From Chitinophaga qingshengii (GTDB lineage: Bacteria; Bacteroidota; Bacteroidia; Chitinophagales; Chitinophagaceae): a stretch of 64,000 nucleotides of DNA. Under the pieces are notes generated by a model. It searched no databases. It was not told the origin of the DNA and saw only the letters and a list, made by a program, of their open reading frames with translations. Where the stretch lies: contig NZ_JACVFC010000001.1 in the NCBI RefSeq assembly GCF_014529935.1, positions 1,860,001-1,924,000 on the forward strand, written 5' to 3'. A program made the translations under genes and the position numbers. Below are positions 26,351-33,232 of this stretch, one piece after another; the first letter of the stretch is position 1; the number at the start of each line of letters is the position of its first letter.

Positions 26351-29300
26351 ATGTCTACCCAAAAATCTGCTGCGCAGTTATATATTTTTCATTCAGATCT
26401 ATCCGACAGATTGCCCGGTGAAGATTACCGGGTATATATTGCAGGGAAACAATATCCGCTCGTGGAGCATACTGCTGAAACCCTTGCTGATGCAAGGAAA
26501 CAGTTTCCTTCCCTGGAGAAATTTAAAGACAGTGAGTTAACCCATTATACGGCGCAACCTGTTGAAGTCCCCTATGGTTCAGTCATCCGCTATTCTATCC
26601 GGCATCAGAATAAAACAAAAACATTGCCCGGCAAAAATGGTATTCATCATGTAGCAATATTGGTTACACCGGCGCAAAGTGAGCATACTGCCGTTAAATC
26701 GCATGTCACCCATTATGTGGAGACAGCCAAAACACTTATCTCCCACCATTGCGATTTGAATTCGATGGATGCAACGGCAGCTGCCTGCATACAGGAGCAT
26801 ATGGACCAGTTCAAAGCGGCCGATACCTATGCTTTAATTTCGAACCTGGCCGCTGCGATGAAGGCTGCCGGTCCCCCGGCTACGGATTCCGGATGGGCGC
26901 ATTATGTAGATTTTAATGCAGGAGATTTAGGAACACAGCAAGCACTCGTTCCTACGGATGATATTATGCAGCAAGCCGGTGACCCGATGACAGCCGTGCT
27001 GGTCAGTACTAAAAACGATCCGCGCTTGAAAGGGGCCTGCTGGCATGCTCAAACAGGCAACAGTGTTCAGTCTGCCGGTGAAAACGTGGCTAAAGACCAA
27101 GGTGTTTATCTCCCAAAACTATCAGCAGATGATAACTGGACAGCCGCACTGGCCGATACAACGGAAACCTATGGCCTGCAAGCAAGCATCCAGGTGGTGG
27201 ACTCGGGGAAACGCCAGGTGGAACTAACGCTGAGCAATTATTACGTTCGTTGTCTGGGCGCGTATATTCAGTTCCTGGATGCCGATGGTAATGCGATGAA
27301 CACCCCCAACTGGTACCCGGATGACGGTGCATTAGCCAGTGAGGTGATCAATGCGGTTAAACTGGATAGACCTGACTTGCGCTATTTAGGATGGGTGAGT
27401 GCCGTGGATACCGTTAAAGGTGTTATTGTGTCCGCTGTTCCCGGTCAACTGGTGGTAAAATTCACGTTCCCGGATGGCGCTGTTTCTGCCATTATCTATG
27501 GTGGCGGTTTTGGTATTGGCTGTCTCAACTTTGGGAAAGGCATGGTTATCGGAGCTGTTACCACCGGCCTGGTAAATTTTGTGGTCCCCTCTTTATTCAT
27601 GGGTTTTGGAGTTGCTGCCCAAACATATAAACCGCTGTATCTGTTCCTGAAAAAACCGAAGTTGATTGCAGCAGCTGTAGTACTTGGTTTGGCATATTTC
27701 GGAGGAATGATCGGATATGATGGTATTGTCAACAAAAAGATAGATTGGAGTGCTATCTCCAGCCTCGGTCAAATTCTCTTTGATAAATCCGTCACCGCAC
27801 TCCTGGGATGGTGTGAAGAACAAATGGCGGAAGGCGTCATAGAAGATGAAATCCCCTTTGCCGGATGGGTGATACTGGCGGTCAATATTGCCGCTGATGT
27901 GATGCAGATGTCGGAAACCATTATTGAACTGGTGAATTGTCCGTATATGATTCCCAATAATATTTCCACGACTATCACCAGCAGTCTTACCATTCATCCG
28001 GACCCCCGCCGTGGCGCCTTCCCGGCAGTACCTTCCGGCTCCAGGGCCAGTTACATTGCCAAGATGATTTACCAGAGCCAGAACAGGGCCGCCATTACCT
28101 CTGAACCGGTACCGCTGGACCCTTCCAGCTATCCGCCGGTGCTGAGCACCAGTTTCAGCAATACGCTTGGCGGTAAAGTAAAATTTGAAGTGGACTTTTA
28201 CATTGACGACTGGATGGCAGGAAAAGCCACCACCGGCGTCCTGGAGAATAATGAAGACAACACCGCCAATATCACCTTATATCTTTTGCAAAAACCTATC
28301 CCGCTGGATAGTCATTCCATTTATCAACATACGGCCATATTGGGCTATACCGGGCAATACAGCTGGATACCGCAATCTCAACCACCTACCGCTACGCTGG
28401 CCAATGCGAATAACAGTCAAACCGGCAATGCCATCTCCGCATGGATGGGACTCGCTATCAGTCAGCGTTATGGTATGGTCGGACTTTCCTATAAAGCCTC
28501 CGGGCTGGGCATTACAGATTGTTCCAACCATGCTACCGGCCAGTTATATGCCTTCCTGAATGTGAATATTCCGGAGCTACCGATGACAAACGTGAAATTT
28601 CCCACCTGTGCCTTTTCGGGACTATCGCAATTGGTATATGATTGTTTTCCGCCCAAATTCCTGATGCAGGATGGTATGTTCCAGTTAGATAAAAATGGTA
28701 ATCCGGAACCGGATCCTGCCTTCCCTGATTTGGGCAGTTATTATATCGATCCACGGAAAGCAGGTAATGATCCTTATAAGGATGGCGGATATTATCTGCG
28801 GAAAGTAAAGCTGGACGATACGTCCGGCACCTTTGACATGTCTGCAGGGCAGCCCGGTTATGGAAGGTTTCAATACTTCCCGGATGCTATTACCCTGCAT
28901 CCTGGTAAACACGCCATTGCGGTGAATAGGAAAAACTGCAAGATGATGATCACTCCCCTGGCGCCGGACGGAGGATTACCAGATGGTAACATTCCCATGG
29001 CGCTCACTTTTGCCGGAAAAGCACTGGATTATAACGGCAGCAATGGCAGGGCAGGATTATTGTTTACGCCGGTGGCCATTACCTGCTCTTATGATGGAAC
29101 TATACTCGTGTTGGAGCAACTGTTATCCGAAGGCCTCAATCTTGCCAGGATACAGGCTTTTGACCTGAACGGAAAGCCGGTGAGTTGTTTCTCCGATAGC
29201 AACCAGCCTTCTCCGATGTTAAGTCTGCCTGCAAACGTCACCTATCTGGACCTGGTAGCTGTGGGTGATAACCTATCGACTTTTTTGTTCGTACTATATT

Positions 29301-29551
29301 ATAACAATGCCGGCGAAGCGCCGGGTGACTATAGCATGAGTATTTATCAATATGGTAAAAATGCGCCGGCAGGCAGCCTGTTGGTTACCACGCCCAATAT
29401 TCCCGCTGCCGCCATTAATGTGGATATGTGGCATACCCTGTATACGCTGAACTGGCAGATGACGCAGGATGGGAATGGAAACAATGCCGGTCCCGGAGGC
29501 CGTACGGTACCCTCTGCCAGTGAGTGGTTACCACCAGTACCTAAACAGTGA
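26351..29551 (+). CDS. Large 1066-aa protein with internal hydrophobic hairpin, unknown function
   Basis: I do not recognise a family. There is no N-terminal signal. Residues 1-110 form a compact module (LYIFHSDLSDRLPGEDYRVY). Residues ~380-460 are strongly hydrophobic and Gly/Ala-rich, with two likely membrane-inserting segments (MVIGAVTTGLVNFVVPSLF and LIAAAVVLGLAYFGGMIG) and a third near 505-519. The C-terminal half (~560-1066) is beta-rich and resembles propeller-type repeats (ITCSYDGTILVLEQLL, YLDLVAVGDNLSTFLFVLYY). A soluble protein with a buried Gly-rich hairpin is compatible with a pore-forming or membrane-inserting toxin, but no toxin motif is seen. It is the last gene of the pentapeptide operon, 51 nt after the previous stop, and is closed by a strong terminator. 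Confidence 0.8.
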   Translation: MSTQKSAAQLYIFHSDLSDRLPGEDYRVYIAGKQYPLVEHTAETLADARKQFPSLEKFKDSELTHYTAQPVEVPYGSVIRYSIRHQNKTKTLPGKNGIHHVAILVTPAQSEHTAVKSHVTHYVETAKTLISHHCDLNSMDATAAACIQEHMDQFKAADTYALISNLAAAMKAAGPPATDSGWAHYVDFNAGDLGTQQALVPTDDIMQQAGDPMTAVLVSTKNDPRLKGACWHAQTGNSVQSAGENVAKDQGVYLPKLSADDNWTAALADTTETYGLQASIQVVDSGKRQVELTLSNYYVRCLGAYIQFLDADGNAMNTPNWYPDDGALASEVINAVKLDRPDLRYLGWVSAVDTVKGVIVSAVPGQLVVKFTFPDGAVSAIIYGGGFGIGCLNFGKGMVIGAVTTGLVNFVVPSLFMGFGVAAQTYKPLYLFLKKPKLIAAAVVLGLAYFGGMIGYDGIVNKKIDWSAISSLGQILFDKSVTALLGWCEEQMAEGVIEDEIPFAGWVILAVNIAADVMQMSETIIELVNCPYMIPNNISTTITSSLTIHPDPRRGAFPAVPSGSRASYIAKMIYQSQNRAAITSEPVPLDPSSYPPVLSTSFSNTLGGKVKFEVDFYIDDWMAGKATTGVLENNEDNTANITLYLLQKPIPLDSHSIYQHTAILGYTGQYSWIPQSQPPTATLANANNSQTGNAISAWMGLAISQRYGMVGLSYKASGLGITDCSNHATGQLYAFLNVNIPELPMTNVKFPTCAFSGLSQLVYDCFPPKFLMQDGMFQLDKNGNPEPDPAFPDLGSYYIDPRKAGNDPYKDGGYYLRKVKLDDTSGTFDMSAGQPGYGRFQYFPDAITLHPGKHAIAVNRKNCKMMITPLAPDGGLPDGNIPMALTFAGKALDYNGSNGRAGLLFTPVAITCSYDGTILVLEQLLSEGLNLARIQAFDLNGKPVSCFSDSNQPSPMLSLPANVTYLDLVAVGDNLSTFLFVLYYNNAGEAPGDYSMSIYQYGKNAPAGSLLVTTPNIPAAAINVDMWHTLYTLNWQMTQDGNGNNAGPGGRTVPSASEWLPPVPKQ

Positions 29552-29596
29552 TTGCGCGGAGCGTAAAAAAAATTTGCAGAAGACGGCTCCGCACAA

Positions 29597-29630
29597 ATAA
29601 CAAAAGCGCACCGGGGTGCGCTTTTGTTAT
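29597..29630 (+). terminator. Strong rho-independent terminator
   Basis: Two 16-nt arms (29597-29612 and 29615-29630, with AAAAGCGCACC/GGTGCGCTTTT at the core) pair perfectly, the T run lying in the right arm. It ends the operon of the 1066-aa gene 45 nt after its stop. Confidence 0.88.
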
Positions 29631-29645
29631 AATAAATGAGTTAGC

Positions 29646-29801
29646 TCAATCAGGACAGGCAACCGCCAGATAATTGATGTTAGAAGTGAAGGAAGGAGCC
29701 GCCCTATAGTAATAAGACCAGGTCCTGCAACCAGATACGTAGGATGGATCAACTTTTGAATGAACTGTTAGCTTAACATATAATCGAGGATCGGCGCGCA
29801 T
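29646..29801 (-). CDS. Doubtful 51-aa ORF overlapping the end of the truncated gene
   Basis: It begins with an ATG at 29801 inside the last codons of the 269-aa gene in another frame. The unique part is rich in Tyr, Ser and Cys (GCRTWSYYYRAAPSF, YLAVACPD at the C-terminus). It may be chance, a remnant of a displaced gene, or a real small peptide. No start signal or homology supports it. Confidence 0.2.
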   Translation of the reverse strand: MRADPRLYVKLTVHSKVDPSYVSGCRTWSYYYRAAPSFTSNINYLAVACPD

Positions 29802-30577
29802 TTCTCCTTACAGGGTTTGTAGTAGGCGCCGTGTTTCCACGTGGCTGATTTAGGCGATAAACCCCACCAGAACTCGGCCAGTGCTAAAGGTTCCATCTGG
29901 TGCCGAAAGGCGTACTGCAGTAATTTTGGGCCGGCACATTCGCCGGCGCCGGCTGGTGGCTGCTTATAGCCGCGGGCAGTAAAAATGTCTACCATATTCT
30001 TTACATCGCCGGCCTTGTTGCGGAAGTTATATTGTTCCAGAATCCTCCGTTGCAAGCCGGTGGAATGGGTTTTACGCAATTCCTTCAACTGTGCGATAGC
30101 CGGCTGATGGCGAACGGCATCTTCCCGGCAGAGCATGTCAATTTCACGGTTGATGTCTGATAAACGGATCATCCCGGCATTCACAAAACCACCGGCTTCC
30201 AGTCCGTCGAATATCGGTTCCACAAAGCCATTGTGATGATTTTTATTAGCCAGTTTACCGGAAAATGCCGACAGATAACCCAATATACCAGACTGTGTCC
30301 GGACTACCAGCACCCCGAACATTTTACCGATCACGGCACCATTACCGTCGTTATCCAGGCCGAAGTTATGTTTCCATTCATTTTGCAGCGCCAGATATTG
30401 CTGAAGTTCAGCAACTGCTATTTCACAGAGTGGGTGCATGTCTCCATCCAGGCTGAAGGTAAGCGATTCAGCCATCAACCGGGCAGCGCCCTGGTCCGTA
30501 AAACGACAAAAAGCAGTATCTGTTTGTTGTTCCTGTTCTGTTACAGCGGGATAAGCGTCCGCTTCAATATCGATCAT
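29768..30577 (-). pseudogene. RluA-type pseudouridine synthase N-terminal domain, catalytic half missing
   Basis: 269 aa from the ATG at 30577 (a GTG lies two codons earlier). The sequence matches, by memory of the family, the ~300-residue N-terminal domain of the ~550-aa Bacteroidota RluA-like synthases: HPLCEIAVAELQQYL, GKMFGVLVVRT, GYLSAFSGKLANKNHH, GAGECAGPKLLQYAFRH, LALAEFWWG, and a final Cys pair in PCKEKCAPIL. The expected linker and catalytic domain (with the HRLD-type Asp motif) are absent: the frame stops just after ILDYMLS, and none of the three downstream frames resumes it. It may be a truncated gene or a stand-alone domain. The usual coiled coil in the middle is also short. Confidence 0.7.
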
Positions 30578-30583
30578 ATACAC

Positions 30584-30619
30584 GCGCCTCCCACCCCGCA
30601 GGGTGGCTTAAAGAGGCGC
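30584..30619 (-). promoter_or_regulatory. Nested hairpin directly upstream of a start codon
   Basis: GCGCCTC (30584-30590) pairs with GAGGCGC (30613-30619), and an inner CCACCC/GGGTGG pair forms a second stem. In the - strand mRNA it ends about 6 nt before the ATG at 30577, so it may affect translation or terminate upstream transcription. Confidence 0.45.
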
Positions 30620-30648
30620 AAAGATAGGTGATTATGCGCCAATCCCTG

Positions 30649-31209
30649 TTATTTTTTCGGCATCCTGGGAGGTTGCTGTGCGTATTGATACATCAAATTA
30701 ATCTTCCCGTTTTTATCAAAACGCCAGGTTTCCTGCAACTCTGTGGCTGTTCTTTTTCCCTGGGCATCCGTTGAAATCTGCCGGGTCCATACAATCACCC
30801 AATCTTCTTTCTTATCCTTACTTCTGAGAGGCACCCACGCATGAATAGAATCGATGAGCATGCCCAGCGGTTCTCTCATCTTTTTTGCCACCGCAAAAAG
30901 GCTATCCCTGCTGCCGGCAAACATACCGCCGTCAGCGAAAAAAATGGTATCATTTTCTGCGAAAGAAGGGATTGCTTTGTCAAGTACGTTGTTATCCCAA
31001 TGTTGATACACGTTGAGCAGTGTTTGTACATTCTTTGTGCTGCCGATCTCAAAATCCGAAGAATAACTCGCCGTAAAAGGATAATTCAGGCTTTCCTGCT
31101 TTTCCGAACCGGCTCCGGAGGTGGTAGCAGTTCCCGTATTGGATTCGTTAGTACCGGAATTGCAGGCTGCTAGAATAGCAATTGCTACGAAAAGGGATAT
31201 CTTTCTCAT
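30649..31209 (-). CDS. Lipoprotein with NTF2/SnoaL-like domain
   Basis: 186 aa. Lipoprotein signal with the lipobox LAACNSG (Cys16), followed by a Ser/Thr/Gly linker (~17-45). The rest fits the NTF2-like/SnoaL fold: an N-terminal helix with NVYQHWDNNVLDKAIPSFA, then FFADGGMFAGSRDSLFAVAKK, then strands WVPLRSKDKKEDWVIVWTRQ and ATELQETWRFDKNGKINLMY. Such proteins bind small ligands or are catalytically inert; no function is assignable. It is separated from the next - strand gene by a hairpin. Confidence 0.75.
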   Translation of the reverse strand: MRKISLFVAIAILAACNSGTNESNTGTATTSGAGSEKQESLNYPFTASYSSDFEIGSTKNVQTLLNVYQHWDNNVLDKAIPSFAENDTIFFADGGMFAGSRDSLFAVAKKMREPLGMLIDSIHAWVPLRSKDKKEDWVIVWTRQISTDAQGKRTATELQETWRFDKNGKINLMYQYAQQPPRMPKK

Positions 31210-31373
31210 AATAATTGATTCTAAATGGTAAATAATACGTTAAGCCAGGCAAACTAAAAAAGCGGTGAGATGGGGTGTTCTTTCTTTACCCAAAGTTAAG
31301 CATTATTATACTGTCATCATAGTTTTATCGGCACGGCAGACGGCGTCTGACGAGGGAAAATCAACCTGATTTA

Positions 31374-32072
31374 CTAAGTCCGGCCTACCCATTCATTGAC
31401 CAGTTTCCGGTAGGTTTCTCCAATAGGCAGCCAGGTCCCGTCAGACATTTGTATCTGATTGCCTTCAATGACTTTGATCTTATTCAGGGGTATGATATAG
31501 GAACGGTGAATACGCACGAACTGACTGGCAGGAAGCTTATCCAATATATCTTTCATCGTTTCCAGCACCATAATTTTTTCATCGCTGGTGTGGATACGGA
31601 TATAGTCCTTCAGTCCTTCGATATATAAAATCGAATCAGGCGCAATTTTGTAATGTTTCCGGTCGGCTTTTACAAACAAAAAGTCATCTGTATCATTGCT
31701 CTGAAATGTTTGCTGCCAGCGGTTATACTTCTCTATGCTCTGGTAAAACCGGTTAAAGGTAACGGGCTTCAATAAATAATCGATAACATGAAACTGATAC
31801 GCATCCAGTGCATATTCAGGATAAGCAGAGATGATGATGAAATTATGTTTTTGATTAAAAAGCTGCATGAGCTCAATACCCGTTAGTTGTGGCATCTGAA
31901 TATCCAGGAAAATCAGGTCTACCGTCTCCCTGTTCAACACCTCCATGGCTTTAAACACATCACTATCTGCATACAATACATTGAACTGCGGAAGCTTTGA
32001 CACATAGTCTGCGATGAGTTTTACGGCAAATGGCTCATCATCCAATATGATACAATTTATTTTTTTCTTCAT
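31374..32072 (-). CDS. LytTR-family response regulator
   Basis: 232 aa. Receiver domain (1-120) with DDEPFA near the start, phospho-acceptor Asp at about 58 (LIFLDIQMPQLTG) and YLLKPVTF with the conserved Lys. The C-terminal LytTR DNA-binding domain (~135-230) has KADRKHYKIAPDSILYIEGL, the RIHRSYIIPLNKI segment and QMSDGTWLPIGETYRK. It overlaps its kinase gene by 4 nt. LytTR domains bind pairs of ~9-bp direct repeats one two-turn period apart, and such a pair lies at 33141-33173. Confidence 0.94.
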   Translation of the reverse strand: MKKKINCIILDDEPFAVKLIADYVSKLPQFNVLYADSDVFKAMEVLNRETVDLIFLDIQMPQLTGIELMQLFNQKHNFIIISAYPEYALDAYQFHVIDYLLKPVTFNRFYQSIEKYNRWQQTFQSNDTDDFLFVKADRKHYKIAPDSILYIEGLKDYIRIHTSDEKIMVLETMKDILDKLPASQFVRIHRSYIIPLNKIKVIEGNQIQMSDGTWLPIGETYRKLVNEWVGRT

Positions 32073-33094
32073 GGTAGTTTTATTGACAATTCGGCGGTAA
32101 ACCAGTTCGCTTCATTGGTTAAATGTAACTGGTGCGCACCAGGATAATGGATTTCCAATCTTTTTTTCAGATTATCGAGCCCGATGCCGCCCAGCTTGTC
32201 TTTTTTTTGTGCTCCAATTTCGTTTTTTACCCGGAAAAAGAGCCGTTCCTTATCCGCCGTAATACTGATATCGATAGGATGTTTACTGGAAGCGGTTCCA
32301 TGTTTTAAAGCATTCTCCACCAAAGGCGACAACATATAGGGCGGTATCTGTATATTCTCCCGGGCAATATCGCTGACAAAATGAATATAGCCGGCTTCCT
32401 GGTGCCGCAATTGCTCCAACTCAATATATGCATTGATATAATTGATTTCATCCAGCAACTGGATTTTTTCCTTTTGTGATTCGTAGGTGGTAAACCGCAT
32501 CACCTGGCTCAATTTCTCAATGGCGGTCAGCGATTTGTCCGATTGAAAATAAACCATGGAATAAATATTATTCAGGGTATTGAATACAAAATGCGGGTTG
32601 ATCTGCGCCTTAAGGAATTTAATTTCGATGTTCTTGTTCTCTTCCAGGATGGCTTTATTATACTCCAAAAGGCGGATGAAATAAATACCAAACCACAGCA
32701 AAGAACTGAAGATAATGGGCATACTGCTATACTGCAGGTTGTCCAGCATATAGTTGATAAAAGTGGGATCGGTATAATTGGTCTTGTTAAACAGCAGGGC
32801 CGTAACCACCTGCTCTGTCAACCATCTCAACCCGGTAAAAAACAGGTAGGAAATGAATATCCCGGCCAGTAATTTCCTCCATTGAAACGATCTGAACACC
32901 TGCTTCATCACTACGAAATAGTGAAAATAAAAGGTACTGATAAATACAATCAGGTAGGTTGTATAAAACAGGTCGGGGACAACCCATTCCACCCGGAAGC
33001 GGCTTTTTACAAAAGTGGCATAGGCTGCCAGCGCCCAAAACAGGAGGTGGATGACCAGTTCAGCCTTTTTTGATAGTGTCCCTTTATACAACAT
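32069..33094 (-). CDS. LytS/YehU-type sensor histidine kinase
   Basis: 341 aa. Four predicted membrane helices in the first ~145 residues (e.g. LVIHLLFWALAAYATF, LFYTTYLIVFISTFYFHYFV). The His_kinase domain has KAQINPHFVFNTLNNIYSM with the phospho-acceptor His, then an HATPase region with PLVENALKHG (N-box) and GGIGLDNLKKRL. There is no extracellular sensor domain, so it probably senses through the membrane bundle. It overlaps the regulator gene by 4 nt and is divergent from the outer-membrane receptor at 33233. Confidence 0.93.
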   Translation of the reverse strand: MLYKGTLSKKAELVIHLLFWALAAYATFVKSRFRVEWVVPDLFYTTYLIVFISTFYFHYFVVMKQVFRSFQWRKLLAGIFISYLFFTGLRWLTEQVVTALLFNKTNYTDPTFINYMLDNLQYSSMPIIFSSLLWFGIYFIRLLEYNKAILEENKNIEIKFLKAQINPHFVFNTLNNIYSMVYFQSDKSLTAIEKLSQVMRFTTYESQKEKIQLLDEINYINAYIELEQLRHQEAGYIHFVSDIARENIQIPPYMLSPLVENALKHGTASSKHPIDISITADKERLFFRVKNEIGAQKKDKLGGIGLDNLKKRLEIHYPGAHQLHLTNEANWFTAELSIKLP

Positions 33095-33140
33095 CGTATT
33101 CTTTTTACAAAAGTATTGATTTTGAGAGAGCTATGAAATC

Positions 33141-33173
33141 GGGTTTGTCGATCAACCGGAGGGGTTTGTCGAT
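33141..33173. promoter_or_regulatory. Direct-repeat LytTR-type box
   Basis: GGGTTTGTCGAT occurs at 33141-33152 and again at 33162-33173, exactly 21 bp (two helical turns) apart; AA follows each copy after one base. This is the geometry expected of a LytTR regulator site. It lies 46 nt from the kinase start and 59 nt from the receptor start. Confidence 0.7.
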
Positions 33174-33232
33174 AAAAATAGTTTAAGGTATCCATTCCGG
33201 TGATTTTTGTGTCACAATTTAACTCACAACAC

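Noticed and set aside
17476..30577. Integrative element with tRNA attachment sites around the island
   Set aside because: I saw no tRNA, integrase or flanking direct repeats, so integration as a mobile element is not supported despite the island-like content.
30584..30619. Small regulatory RNA
   Set aside because: The structure is short and lies in the leader of an existing gene; nothing shows an independent transcript.
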